64,000 bases of DNA, from assembly GCF_004368405.1 (NCBI RefSeq), contig NZ_SBJH01000067.1:186001-250000 (forward strand), in the 5' to 3' direction. The stretch is from Olivibacter sp. XZL3 (GTDB taxonomy: Bacteria > Bacteroidota > Bacteroidia > Sphingobacteriales > Sphingobacteriaceae). Within the stretch, counting starts at the first letter, position 1. Each line of letters opens with the position of its first letter. Position numbers and translations under genes: made by a program. The notes under the pieces are model-generated. The model ran no database searches, was not told the origin of the DNA, and worked only from the letters and a program-made list of their open reading frames with translations. Shown here piece by piece: positions 53,167-62,063 of this stretch.

Positions 53167-53336
53167 AAATCGTCTTCTTTAGCCTGAAAATTAACAACTT
53201 AAGAACATTGCTTAAAATACGCGCAAACAATTGCTCATTTTATCTAACTTTACAAAGAAATACGAAAGGCATTAAAGAGATTTAAAAATAAAGTTAAAAT
53301 GAGATTAGAATATCATCGGTAATAAAGAACTATCAG

Positions 53337-54710
53337 CTATTTGTGATTGGCAACACTGGGCAATAATACCGTTATGTCGGTTCCTGAATTCACCTTCGTT
53401 CTAATATCAATTGTACCGCGATGCAAACGTATTATTTTCAGCGCTAAAGGCAGGCCAACTCCATGGCCTTCATAAAAGTGGGTATTAGACGCCCGAAAAA
53501 ATGGTTCGAATATATACTTTTTCTCCTGTTCAGGAATACCTATTCCTTCGTCCAACACGCTAATGACGATATGCTTATTAGACGTCTTTAAATAAATTCT
53601 GACAGGTTTGTTATCGGAATACTTACACGCATTTGTGATAATGTTAGAAAGTGCCAGCTGCAATAGATGTTCATATCCCATTACTGTGAGTTCGTCTTCG
53701 TCTTCTGGCAGGCGATCGAAACCGAGTCTCAACTCGCAATTGGGATTAACTTGATCTGTAATCTTTTTAATGTTCATTAAAAGCTGGTCCATGCGTACCT
53801 TTTCTTTTGGCTGCTTACTTTTATCCGAAGAAGTCTTTGCCAAATAAAGTAGGCCACTAATGATTTCCTGCAGCTTATCGGCTTCACTAATGATGACGGA
53901 TAAAGACTGTTTCTGCGATTCGGGCAGCTGCGGATTATTCATTGACAACTCAGCCTCTCCAGATATAATACTGATGGGTGTTCGCAGTTCATGAGAGGCG
54001 TTGCTGATAAAGTTGCTCTGCGTTTCAAATGCTGTTTCCAGACGGTCCAGCATATCATTAAAGGTTGTTGTGATTTCGGCCAATTCATCCGTCCCTTTCC
54101 GCGCTGGCAGCCGTAAGTGCAGGTTATCAGCAGTTATTTCCTGCACTTTTCTGATAATCTGAGAGAAGGGTTTAAAAATCTGTTGAGAAAAGACCTTTCC
54201 AATCAAGTAAACGACTAAAATAGATATGAAAAACCCTATGATGAGTATTCTTTGAAGCATAGCGAGTTCCCTGAAACCGGAAGGGTCTTTAGCATAAACG
54301 ACCACAATAAAGTCGCCCTTCTCAGATTGAAAGAACTTACCGGCAAAAAAGTCGTTATGGTCTTTGTATCGGCTACTGCCCTTCTTTAGTATGTCAGCAA
54401 AAAAACTATCCGGCAAGGGCGGGCCACCTTTCTTGCGGATTACCCTACCATTTTCAACCCGAAAGAAAAAATCGCTTTCCGCTGGAAGTCGCTCGAGATA
54501 CCGATCTCTTATCCTTCTATAATAAAAGATACTCCGCTCGTCTTCCTGCCTATAAATTTCAGCTCCGATGTTTACTCTTGCCTCTAAGCGCTTATAAAAG
54601 TCCTCAAATGCATAACGCTGCGTAAAAAAGAAAATGGCTCCCATTAAAATCGATATCGATCCGACAGCAAAAGAAAAGAAAAGAACTACAAACTTACTTT
54701 GAATTTTCAT
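53337..54710 (-). CDS. Two-component sensor histidine kinase
   Basis: A membrane sensor of 457 residues. TM1 is about 8-30; the periplasmic domain is about 31-153, containing the CHASE-like part rich in aromatic and charged residues; TM2 is about 154-176; and a HAMP linker follows (about 178-230, ending ETAFETQSNF). The HisKA helix is NASHELRTPISIISGEAEL with His240. The ATPase domain has the N box NIITNACKYSD (about 356-366), G1 box DEGIGIP (387-393) and G2 box GHGVGLPLAL (415-424). The response regulator is upstream at 54780-55469 with a 69-base spacer. The stimulus is unknown. Confidence 0.95.
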   Translation of the reverse strand: MKIQSKFVVLFFSFAVGSISILMGAIFFFTQRYAFEDFYKRLEARVNIGAEIYRQEDERSIFYYRRIRDRYLERLPAESDFFFRVENGRVIRKKGGPPLPDSFFADILKKGSSRYKDHNDFFAGKFFQSEKGDFIVVVYAKDPSGFRELAMLQRILIIGFFISILVVYLIGKVFSQQIFKPFSQIIRKVQEITADNLHLRLPARKGTDELAEITTTFNDMLDRLETAFETQSNFISNASHELRTPISIISGEAELSMNNPQLPESQKQSLSVIISEADKLQEIISGLLYLAKTSSDKSKQPKEKVRMDQLLMNIKKITDQVNPNCELRLGFDRLPEDEDELTVMGYEHLLQLALSNIITNACKYSDNKPVRIYLKTSNKHIVISVLDEGIGIPEQEKKYIFEPFFRASNTHFYEGHGVGLPLALKIIRLHRGTIDIRTKVNSGTDITVLLPSVANHK

Positions 54711-54779
54711 CTAGCCGTGCGATTATCTTTCTATTTTTGGAGAACCCGATGTCTGCTGTCTGCCTACTGAACCTGTTTA

Positions 54780-55469
54780 TCAGACTTCCTTAATGGAGTA
54801 GCCAACCCCAATCATCGTATGGATCAATTTAACGTCAAAGCCTTTATCTACCTTCCTCCTGAGATAATTCACATAGACATCTACCACATTGGTTCCCATA
54901 TTAAAATTGATGTCCCATACATGTTCTAAAATCTCAATTCGGGTAAGTACTTTATTCTTATTTTTCATCATGAATTCCAATAGACGATATTCTGTAGCTG
55001 TCAAGGATATTTCCTTCCCTCCTCTTGTTGCAGTACGCGCGTCCATATCTAATACTAAATCCATAATACGGATAGTCGATGAAGGTTGTTTGACCGGTAT
55101 TCCGTTCGCTCTTCTGACCAAGGTCCTAATCCTGGCCTTTAGCTCCTCAAATTTAAAGGGCTTTACCATGTAATCATCGGCGCCCGAATCGAGACCGGTC
55201 ACCACATTATTAGTTGCATTCAAGGCTGTAAGCATCAAAATCGGAACAGGATTATTCTCTTTACGTAGTAACTGGCAAACTTCGATACCGCTAATACCTG
55301 GCAACATTAAATCGAGGATAATAAGATCATATGCGTTATGATATATCATATCTAAACCGAGTTCACCATCGGAGGCGATCCGAACCTCGTAACCATCTGC
55401 ACTGAGCCCTCTTTGAATTAAAGAAGCTAATTTTGATTGATCCTCAATAACTAAGATTTTACTAGCCAT
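54780..55469 (-). CDS. OmpR/PhoB-family response regulator
   Basis: A response regulator of 229 residues. I place the start at the ATG at 55469 (MASKILVIEDQSKL), which gives the normal receiver N-terminus; an ATG at 55514 would add 15 hydrophobic residues with no role. The receiver domain has the acidic pair in IED, the phosphorylation site Asp53 in IILDLMLPGISG, Thr in MLTALN and Lys in DDYMVKPFKFEEL. The C-terminal winged helix is IRIMDLVLDMDARTATRGGKEISLTATEYRLLEFMM with NVVDVYVNYLRRKVD. It is paired with the kinase downstream. Target genes cannot be identified here. Confidence 0.95.
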   Translation of the reverse strand: MASKILVIEDQSKLASLIQRGLSADGYEVRIASDGELGLDMIYHNAYDLIILDLMLPGISGIEVCQLLRKENNPVPILMLTALNATNNVVTGLDSGADDYMVKPFKFEELKARIRTLVRRANGIPVKQPSSTIRIMDLVLDMDARTATRGGKEISLTATEYRLLEFMMKNKNKVLTRIEILEHVWDINFNMGTNVVDVYVNYLRRKVDKGFDVKLIHTMIGVGYSIKEV

Positions 55470-55547
55470 ACTATTTACTAAAAATAAAAAAGCGTTAATT
55501 GCTAAAATACACAATTTGTAGCGTACATCATGTTATTAAACGAAAAA

Positions 55548-55571
55548 AGCGAGGGTGTTTTACCCTCGCTT
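55548..55571 (-). terminator. Intrinsic terminator after rpsJ
   Basis: Reading leftward, AAGCGAGGGT and ACCCTCGCTT (55548-55557 with 55562-55571) form a 10-bp stem with a 4-base loop followed by six T residues. It closes the rpsL operon right after rpsJ. Confidence 0.9.
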
Positions 55572-55597
55572 CAAATTCTAAAGAAATATTAAAATCA

Positions 55598-55903
55598 TTA
55601 AACCTTAATTTCAACTTCTACGCCGCTAGGCAGTTCAAGTTTCATCAAAGCATCAACTGTTTTAGAGTTAGAGCTATAAATATCCAGCAACCTTTTGTAC
55701 GAGCACAACTGGAATTGCTCGCGTGCTTTCTTATTCACGTGTGGTGAACGTAGAACGGTGTAGATTTTCTTTTCGGTAGGTAATGGAATTGGACCACTTA
55801 CTACGGCGCCCGTAGGCTTTACAGTTTTCACGATCTTCTCAGCTGATTTATCAACCAAGTTGTAATCGTACGATTTTAATTTGATTCTGATTCTTTGGCT
55901 CAT
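55598..55903 (-). CDS. rpsJ: 30S ribosomal protein S10
   Basis: Ribosomal head protein and NusE-type transcription factor; 101 residues, full length. [52 protein letters not shown] and the C-terminal [17 protein letters not shown] are highly conserved. It is the last gene of the rpsL-rpsG-fusA-rpsJ transcript and is followed by a strong terminator. The usual S10-operon successor rplC is not downstream; a response regulator gene is. Confidence 0.98.
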   Translation of the reverse strand: MSQRIRIKLKSYDYNLVDKSAEKIVKTVKPTGAVVSGPIPLPTEKKIYTVLRSPHVNKKAREQFQLCSYKRLLDIYSSNSKTVDALMKLELPSGVEVEIKV

Positions 55904-55921
55904 TATCTGTTTTATTAGTGA

Positions 55922-55951
55922 TGTTCCGTTAGAGCTATTTATAACGGAACA
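55922..55951 (-). repeat. Hairpin between fusA and rpsJ
   Basis: TGTTCCGTTA (55922-55931) and TAACGGAACA (55942-55951) form a perfect 10-bp stem with a 10-base loop in the 62-base spacer between fusA and rpsJ. There is no T run, so it is probably a processing or message-stability element. Confidence 0.7.
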
Positions 55952-55965
55952 CCAGATTTAAAAAA

Positions 55966-58074
55966 TTACGCTTTAACCTTACCCTTTGTTTTAGCAATCA
56001 CATCTTCCTGAACGTTTTTAGGCGCTTCAGCATAGTGATCAAACTCCATGGTAGAAGTGGCACGTCCAGAGGTAATAGTTCTCAACTGTGTCACATAACC
56101 GAACATCTCAGAAAGAGGCACAAGTGCTTTAATTACCTGCGATCCGTTACGCGTGTCCATACCTTGCAATTGTCCACGACGACGGTTCAAGTCACCCATA
56201 ACGTCACCCATATTCTCTTCCGGAGTCAATACTTCGATTTTCATGATAGGCTCCATCAACACAGGGCGACATTTTGGTAATGCTTCGCGGAAAGCTGTCC
56301 GAGCAGCAATTTCAAAAGATAAGGCATCTGAATCGACCGCGTGGAAAGATCCGTCAACCAATCGAACTTTCATATCGGTTACAGGGAAGCCGGCTAATAC
56401 ACCGTTGACCATCGCTGCTTCAAAACCTTTCTGAACCGAAGGGATAAATTCACGAGGAATTGCACCACCTACAATCTCGTTTACGAATTGTAAACCACCT
56501 TTTTCGTAATCCTTATCGATCGGTGAGATAATCACCTGAATATCGGCGAATTTACCGCGACCACCTGTTTGCTTTTTATAGACCTCACGGTGAGCAGCTT
56601 CAGCAGTGATTGCCTCCTTATAAGCTACTTGAGGCGCACCTTGGTTTACTTCCACTTTAAACTCGCGTTTCAAACGGTCGATAAGAATATCCAAGTGTAA
56701 CTCGCCCATACCCTTAATAACAGTTTGCCCGGTTTCCTCGTCACTTTGTACCACAAAAGTAGGATCCTCTTCGGCCAACTTACCTAAAGCAACGCCTAAT
56801 TTATCAACGTCTGCTTGTGTTTTAGGCTCAATCGCCAAACCGATAACCGGCTCAGGGAAAGTCATTGATTCTAAAATAATCGGGTTCTTCTCATCGCAAA
56901 GTGTATCACCTGTTTTGATGTCTTTGAAACCAACTACAGCACCGATATCTCCTGCACCGATGTTTGGTATAGGATTTTGCTTATTTGCGTGCATTTGGAA
57001 AATGCGCGATATACGTTCTTTATTTCCCGATCGCGTATTATACACATAAGATCCGGCTTCCAATAAGCCAGAATAAACGCGGATAAAGCACAAACGGCCT
57101 ACGAAAGGATCGGTAGCAATCTTAAAGCCTAATGCTGCGAATGGCTCGCTTGTAGAAGGCTTACGAACAATTTCTGCATCTGTGCGTGGATCTGTCCCTT
57201 TTACAGCTTCTTGATCCATCGGCGAAGGCAATAATTCCATTACCAAATCCAGCATGGTTTGTACACCTTTGTTTTTGAAAGATGATCCACAAACCATAGG
57301 AACAATGGCGTTATCGATTACCGCTTTACGAAGCGCTGTTAAAATTTCACGTTCAGAAATAGAGTTAGGATCTTCAAAGAACTTCTCCATTAATGACTCA
57401 TCGTAGCCTGCAACCGATTCCAATAATTTTTCTCTCCATTCGGCCACTTCCTCAACCATGTCGTCCGGAATAGGTACTTCAGTAAAGGTCATACCTTTAT
57501 CTTCTTCATTCCAAACAATACCACGGTTATTGATCAAATCAACAACGCCTTTGAAATTGTCTTCCGCACCGATAGGTAATTGCAAAGGAATCGCATCAGC
57601 GCCTAACATATCTTTTACCTGCTTAACAACCTTCAAGAAGTCAGCGCCTGAACGGTCCATTTTATTAACGAAGCCAATGCGTGACACTTTATAGTTGTCG
57701 GCCAAGCGCCAGTTTGTTTCAGACTGAGGTTCTACCCCGTCTACAGCAGAAAATAAAAAGACCAGACCATCCAATACACGCAATGAACGATTTACCTCAA
57801 CGGTAAAGTCAACGTGCCCGGGGGTATCAATAATATTTACTTGATATTTACTTCCACGATAGTTCCAAAACACGGTGGTGGCAGCAGAAGTGATGGTTAT
57901 ACCACGCTCAGCTTCTTGTACCATCCAGTCCATGGTAGAAGCACCTTCGTGCACTTCACCTATCTTGTGGTTAACTCCAGCGTAATATAAAATACGCTCG
58001 GTAGTTGTGGTTTTACCAGCATCGATGTGTGCGGCAATTCCAATATTCCTTGTGAATTTTAAGTCTCTTGACAT
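55966..58074 (-). CDS. fusA: Elongation factor G
   Basis: Ribosomal translocase GTPase; 702 residues, standard length. The GTP-binding motifs G1 ([14 protein letters not shown]), G3 ([10 protein letters not shown]) and G4 ([11 protein letters not shown]) are intact, and the effector loop contains [19 protein letters not shown]. Domains II to V follow, with domain IV carrying the conserved [26 protein letters not shown]. The C-terminus [23 protein letters not shown] is normal. The start gives [18 protein letters not shown]. It is preceded by a poly-U hairpin after rpsG and followed by a hairpin before rpsJ. Confidence 0.98.
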   Translation of the reverse strand: MSRDLKFTRNIGIAAHIDAGKTTTTERILYYAGVNHKIGEVHEGASTMDWMVQEAERGITITSAATTVFWNYRGSKYQVNIIDTPGHVDFTVEVNRSLRVLDGLVFLFSAVDGVEPQSETNWRLADNYKVSRIGFVNKMDRSGADFLKVVKQVKDMLGADAIPLQLPIGAEDNFKGVVDLINNRGIVWNEEDKGMTFTEVPIPDDMVEEVAEWREKLLESVAGYDESLMEKFFEDPNSISEREILTALRKAVIDNAIVPMVCGSSFKNKGVQTMLDLVMELLPSPMDQEAVKGTDPRTDAEIVRKPSTSEPFAALGFKIATDPFVGRLCFIRVYSGLLEAGSYVYNTRSGNKERISRIFQMHANKQNPIPNIGAGDIGAVVGFKDIKTGDTLCDEKNPIILESMTFPEPVIGLAIEPKTQADVDKLGVALGKLAEEDPTFVVQSDEETGQTVIKGMGELHLDILIDRLKREFKVEVNQGAPQVAYKEAITAEAAHREVYKKQTGGRGKFADIQVIISPIDKDYEKGGLQFVNEIVGGAIPREFIPSVQKGFEAAMVNGVLAGFPVTDMKVRLVDGSFHAVDSDALSFEIAARTAFREALPKCRPVLMEPIMKIEVLTPEENMGDVMGDLNRRRGQLQGMDTRNGSQVIKALVPLSEMFGYVTQLRTITSGRATSTMEFDHYAEAPKNVQEDVIAKTKGKVKA

Positions 58075-58153
58075 TTCTTTTAATATTCCCTAAAGGTTTA
58101 AACTCTTATAATGACGGATACTTAATTTAAATACCCTTGTCTGTTGTGCCTTA

Positions 58154-58229
58154 GCAAAAAAACAGCACAGATTAAACCGGTCCACACCAGTTGGTTAAAG
58201 CCTACTGTGTCATCCAATCTAATCTGTGC
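58154..58229 (-). terminator. Poly-U hairpin between rpsG and fusA (attenuator-like)
   Basis: Reading leftward, GCACAGATTA (58220-58229) pairs perfectly with TAATCTGTGC (58165-58174), enclosing about 45 bases with further AACC/GGTT pairing, and is followed by TG and seven T residues. This looks like an intrinsic terminator placed inside the rpsL operon, so it may partly stop or regulate transcription into fusA. Whether it is conditional cannot be seen. Confidence 0.6.
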
Positions 58230-58241
58230 CATCATCATCAA

Positions 58242-58709
58242 TTAGAACCTAAAGTGAGAGAAAGCTTTATTCGCTTCTGCCATCTTATGGGTATCTTCTT
58301 TTTTCTTAACAGCTGCACCTTCACCTTTAGACGCCGAAATGATTTCGCCAGCCAATTTTTCGTACATGGTTTTTTCACCACGTTTACGCGCATAGCTAAT
58401 TAACCATTTCATACCTAAAGCGATTTTACGTTCTGGACGAACTTCTGTAGGCACCTGGAAGTTGGCACCACCTACACGACGTGATTTTACTTCAACAGCA
58501 GGCATCACATTGTTTAGTGCTTTTTTCCATGTTTCTAAACCGTTTTCACTAGTTTTTTGTTCAACTAAATCAACAGCATTATAAAAAATTGAGTAAGCAA
58601 TGGATTTCTTTCCATCGTACATCATGTTATTTACAAAACGTGTAACCTGAACATCGTTAAACTTTGGATCAGGTAAAATGATTCTTTTCTTTGGTTTTGA
58701 CTTTCTCAT
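58242..58709 (-). CDS. rpsG: 30S ribosomal protein S7
   Basis: Initiates assembly of the 30S head; 155 residues. The N-terminus [17 protein letters not shown] and the conserved blocks [43 protein letters not shown] and [22 protein letters not shown] identify it. C-terminal [15 protein letters not shown] is standard. It lies 19 bases after the rpsL stop, and is separated from fusA by a 167-base spacer with a poly-U hairpin. Confidence 0.98.
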   Translation of the reverse strand: MRKSKPKKRIILPDPKFNDVQVTRFVNNMMYDGKKSIAYSIFYNAVDLVEQKTSENGLETWKKALNNVMPAVEVKSRRVGGANFQVPTEVRPERKIALGMKWLISYARKRGEKTMYEKLAGEIISASKGEGAAVKKKEDTHKMAEANKAFSHFRF

Positions 58710-58728
58710 CTTAATTTCCTCCGTTTAA

Positions 58729-59142
58729 CTATTTCTTTTTGCCTTTTGCAGGAGCTGCAGCAGCTTGCCCTGGTTTAGGACGTTTTGTTCCATACTTAGA
58801 GCGACGTTGATTACGACCAGCAACACCAGAAGTATCTAGTGCACCACGGATGATGTGGTAACGCACACCTGGTAAGTCCTTCACACGACCACCACGAATC
58901 AATACGATCGAGTGTTCCTGCAAGTTGTGGCCTTCACCTGGAATGTATGCGTTAACCTCTTTTCCATTGGTTAAGCGTACGCGCGCAACTTTACGCATGG
59001 CTGAGTTTGGTTTTTTAGGGGTAGTGGTATACACACGTGTGCATACACCTCTTCGCTGTGGACAGCTGTCCAACGCTGGTGACTTACTCTTGTCAACCAG
59101 AGCTACTCTACCTTTTCTAACTAATTGTTGAATAGTAGGCAT
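58729..59142 (-). CDS. rpsL: 30S ribosomal protein S12
   Basis: Decoding-centre protein; 137 residues, slightly long because of an Ala/Lys-rich tail ([10 protein letters not shown]). The conserved N-terminus [12 protein letters not shown] and the motif [12 protein letters not shown] carry the lysines targeted by streptomycin resistance (Lys42/43), present here as the wild-type Lys; [17 protein letters not shown] carries the second site. It is the first gene of the operon, 50 bases downstream of a clear promoter. Confidence 0.98.
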   Translation of the reverse strand: MPTIQQLVRKGRVALVDKSKSPALDSCPQRRGVCTRVYTTTPKKPNSAMRKVARVRLTNGKEVNAYIPGEGHNLQEHSIVLIRGGRVKDLPGVRYHIIRGALDTSGVAGRNQRRSKYGTKRPKPGQAAAAPAKGKKK

Positions 59143-59188
59143 TTACTGTTTTTTAATTTGCTTTTTGTCCTATTTCTATTAAAGTCCG

Positions 59189-59219
59189 CAAAAATAGGAA
59201 AAAGAATTTGATAATCAAA
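59189..59219 (-). promoter_or_regulatory. Bacteroidota-type promoter of the rpsL operon
   Basis: Reading leftward, TTTG (59216-59219) and TATTTTTG (59189-59196) are separated by 19 bases, a full match to the TTTG-n19-TAnnTTTG consensus. The -7 box lies 46 bases from the rpsL start. No terminator is visible between this and the upstream gene end at 59257. Confidence 0.8.
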
Positions 59220-59256
59220 GCATAATCGATCACAAAAGCCTTATTGATACAGGTGC

Positions 59257-60186
59257 TTAAAGTGTTTGTCCGACTTTGCTTTTCTTTTTACCTTCCTTTG
59301 GCTCTCTTTTCAGTTGGTGCTTCTTCTCTAAAAACTCGATGATACTATTGGCAATATCCTTCCCGGTAACTTTTTCAATACCTTCTAAGCCTGGAGAGGA
59401 ATTCACTTCCAAAACAAGCGGCCCTCTATCCGCTTGCAACATATCAACACCACAAACGGTTAAACCAAGTTCCGAGGCCGCTCTCAATGCCGTATCCTTT
59501 TCTGCTTTTGTCAATTTAATAACGGTAGCCGACCCGCCACGATGAAGGTTGGATCTGAACTCTCCTTCTTTAGCGGTTCGCTTCATGGCGCCTACCACTT
59601 TGCCGTTCACAATCAGCGCCCTGATATCTGCTCCTCTCGACTCTTTGATATACTCTTGTATCAAAATATTATTCCCAAGTCCATAGAAGGCTTCGATGAC
59701 TGAGCTGGCCGCCTTTCTTGTTTCAGCAAGCACTACGCCGATGCCCTGCGTGCCTTCCAAAAGTTTAATCACGAGCGGCGCTCCCCCTACCATTTTTATT
59801 AAATCGTCCACATCGTTTGTTTGCCGTGCAAATCCAGTGATTGGCATACCGATACCGGCGCCGGAAAGTATTTGCATACATCGCAATTTATCTCGTGATC
59901 GGGTTATCGCCTGACTCGGGTTGGCAGAGACTACCCCCATGATCTCAAACTGCCTAACAATTGCCGAACCGTAAAAAGTAACCGATGCTCCGATTCGAGG
60001 TATTATCGCGTCAATATTAGACACGTCCTGCCCCTTGTAATGAATACTCGGTTCGCCCTGTTTGATTCCTACATAACACTGTCGGTGGTCTAACACGACA
60101 CATTCATGCCCTCTTTTGAGAGCTGCTTCTACCAAACGCTTGGTGGAATACAAATTTTTATTAGTTGACAGTACAGCAATCTTCAC
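59257..60186 (-). CDS. rimK: RimK-family alpha-L-glutamate ligase
   Basis: An ATP-grasp enzyme of 309 residues that adds glutamate (to ribosomal protein S6 in E. coli) or makes related amide bonds. The N-terminus [22 protein letters not shown] is the RimK preATP-grasp start. The ATP-grasp motifs are [35 protein letters not shown] and the metal-binding [24 protein letters not shown]. The C-terminus is basic. The upstream gene is a RimK-associated protease-like protein (gap 106 bases), a usual partnership. The modified target here is unknown. Confidence 0.93.
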   Translation of the reverse strand: MKIAVLSTNKNLYSTKRLVEAALKRGHECVVLDHRQCYVGIKQGEPSIHYKGQDVSNIDAIIPRIGASVTFYGSAIVRQFEIMGVVSANPSQAITRSRDKLRCMQILSGAGIGMPITGFARQTNDVDDLIKMVGGAPLVIKLLEGTQGIGVVLAETRKAASSVIEAFYGLGNNILIQEYIKESRGADIRALIVNGKVVGAMKRTAKEGEFRSNLHRGGSATVIKLTKAEKDTALRAASELGLTVCGVDMLQADRGPLVLEVNSSPGLEGIEKVTGKDIANSIIEFLEKKHQLKREPKEGKKKSKVGQTL

Positions 60187-60292
60187 AATATGTTAGAATA
60201 AAAATACAAAGCTATGATAAAACATGAATTTCAACAGCACTGTTCACGTTTTGTTTTGGGATGTAGGTTGTGGTTCTGTTATAATTAGGTTA

Positions 60293-60724
60293 TTATTTCG
60301 TTTTGGTTTCTTTTCGGGATAAATTCGACTTAGAAACATCTACCAAAAACTTTTTACGGATAAAACTTCTTCCAAGTAGCATCGGAAACTCCATTCCCGA
60401 TCGATCGCGAAGCGAAATTTCAATTTCGTGCTTCTCGTTAAATATAGAGATGGTCGTCTTTACAATAAATCTATTTTCTTCATTTCCGAACGAATTTTTA
60501 ACTTTTCGCTCTGTATGATAAGGAAGAATATGAACAGTTCCATATCCTTCAAAATTTTCATCTAAAGGTATAAAACGAACAAAATTCTTGCGCTTTACTT
60601 TGACGAGTTCTATGAACTCACAATGCAGCACCGACGTTTTTGCTCCTGTATCTATTTTAGCTGGAACATTATAAAGCCTAAAATCAATAAAATCGACATG
60701 CTCCTTCCAGCCGATAGTTTTCAT
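60293..60724 (-). CDS. RimK-associated retropepsin-like protein (ATP-dependent zinc protease family)
   Basis: A small protein of 143 residues from the DUF785 / ATP-dependent zinc protease family, with retropepsin fold. VPAKIDTGAKTSVLHCE carries the active-site-like DTGA motif (near residues 21-37), and LRDRSGMEFPMLLGRSFIRKKFLVD is the family C-terminal motif. The start gives MKTIGWKEHVDF. It lies directly upstream of rimK on the same strand and probably acts with it, either removing added glutamates or modulating the ligase; this is from context and family knowledge. Confidence 0.85.
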   Translation of the reverse strand: MKTIGWKEHVDFIDFRLYNVPAKIDTGAKTSVLHCEFIELVKVKRKNFVRFIPLDENFEGYGTVHILPYHTERKVKNSFGNEENRFIVKTTISIFNEKHEIEISLRDRSGMEFPMLLGRSFIRKKFLVDVSKSNLSRKETKTK

Positions 60725-60760
60725 AAAAGTTAATTTCAGCTTATAACGACCACTTCCAAT

Positions 60761-61936
60761 TTAAGAATAAACAAATTCCCCGAACTCAGATCGAACGGTA
60801 ACCTTTTTCTGCTCGCTACTTTCAACTCTTCCAATAACTTTTGCACCGATATCGAACTTTTCGGCAATATGAATAAGGTCAGCCGCTATCGCTTCAGGCA
60901 CATATAACTCCATCCTATGCCCCATATTAAACACTTTATACATCTCTTGCCAGGCGGTTTGAGATTCAGCCTGAATAAGCTTAAACAAAGGCGGTACAGC
61001 AAAGAGATCGTCTTTAATCACATGTGCGTTATCAATAAAGTGCAACACTTTAGTTTGTGCACCGCCACTGCAATGAACCATCCCGTGTATACTTCCACGA
61101 TACTGATCCAAGATCTCCTTAATTACCGGCGCGTAGGTTCGCGTTGGAGAAAGAACTAACTTTCCGACTGTCATATCCTCACCGTTAACCGCAATTGTAT
61201 CGGTAAGCGCCTTACTTCCTGAAAACACTAAGTCATATGGAATAGCGGGATCATAACTTTCTTTATATTTTTCGGCTACTGATTTATTAAACACGTCGTG
61301 CCTCGCGGATGTCAATCCATTCGATCCCATCCCACCATTGTACTCCTTTTCATAGCTTGCTTTTCCATAGGAAGAAAGTCCAACAATCACATCGCCGGCC
61401 TGTATCTTGTGATTGGAAATAACATCCGAACGCTTCATTCGACAGGTAACGGTGCTATCAACAATGATAGTTCTAACCAAATCACCGACATCGGCTGTTT
61501 CTCCGCCCGTAGAATAAATCCCAATGCCGAGGTCACTCAACTCTTGTAATATCTGTTCCGTCCCGTTAATAATTTCAGCAATTACTTCCCCCGGAATCAA
61601 ATTTTTATTCCGTCCTATTGTTGAAGAAATTAATATATTGTCCAAAGCACCCACGCAAAGCAGGTCGTCAATATTCATTACAATCGCGTCCTGCGCGATT
61701 CCTCTCCATACTGACAAATCACCCGTTTCCTTCCAGTAAACATACGCCAGCGACGATTTTGTCCCAGCGCCATCGGCATGCATGATGTTGCACCAATCAG
61801 GATCTCCTCCTAAAATGTCGGGAATTATTTTACAAAACGCCTTCGGAAACAATCCTTTGTCTATATGCTTAATGGCATTATGCACATCTTCTTTACCGGC
61901 CGAAACGCCGCGTTGGTTATACTTTAAATCTGACAT
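60761..61936 (-). CDS. purM: Phosphoribosylformylglycinamidine cyclo-ligase (AIR synthetase), Bacteroidota type
   Basis: Makes AIR from FGAM in purine synthesis; 391 residues, longer than the approximately 345 of enterobacteria but usual here. The start is the ATG at 61936 (MSDLKYNQRGVSAGKEDV), preferred over an ATG three codons upstream. AIRS-fold motifs: HADGAGTKSSLAYVYWKETG, IAQDAIVMNIDDLLCVGA, GIGIYSTGGETADVGD and GMVHCSGGAQTKVLHF. The first part (KYNQRGV) covers the conserved formylglycinamide-binding lip. It lies between the protease-like gene (36-base gap) and the glutamine synthetase terminator. Confidence 0.94.
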   Translation of the reverse strand: MSDLKYNQRGVSAGKEDVHNAIKHIDKGLFPKAFCKIIPDILGGDPDWCNIMHADGAGTKSSLAYVYWKETGDLSVWRGIAQDAIVMNIDDLLCVGALDNILISSTIGRNKNLIPGEVIAEIINGTEQILQELSDLGIGIYSTGGETADVGDLVRTIIVDSTVTCRMKRSDVISNHKIQAGDVIVGLSSYGKASYEKEYNGGMGSNGLTSARHDVFNKSVAEKYKESYDPAIPYDLVFSGSKALTDTIAVNGEDMTVGKLVLSPTRTYAPVIKEILDQYRGSIHGMVHCSGGAQTKVLHFIDNAHVIKDDLFAVPPLFKLIQAESQTAWQEMYKVFNMGHRMELYVPEAIAADLIHIAEKFDIGAKVIGRVESSEQKKVTVRSEFGEFVYS

Positions 61937-62008
61937 ACGGCGCAAAAGTAACTAATCCCACTGATATTTTAACCACCTTAATATAAATATAACGTGATCG
62001 CACAGAAT

Positions 62009-62040
62009 AAAAAAATCCCTGAAGGAAAACCTCCAGGGAT
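62009..62040 (-). terminator. Intrinsic terminator after glutamine synthetase III
   Basis: Reading leftward, ATCCCTG-GAGG pairs with CCTTCAGGGAT (with one mismatch) around TTTT, followed by seven T residues. It lies 24 bases past the glutamine synthetase stop and shields purM from read-through. Confidence 0.88.
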
Positions 62041-62063
62041 GTATTTTCACAAAAATGAACCTT

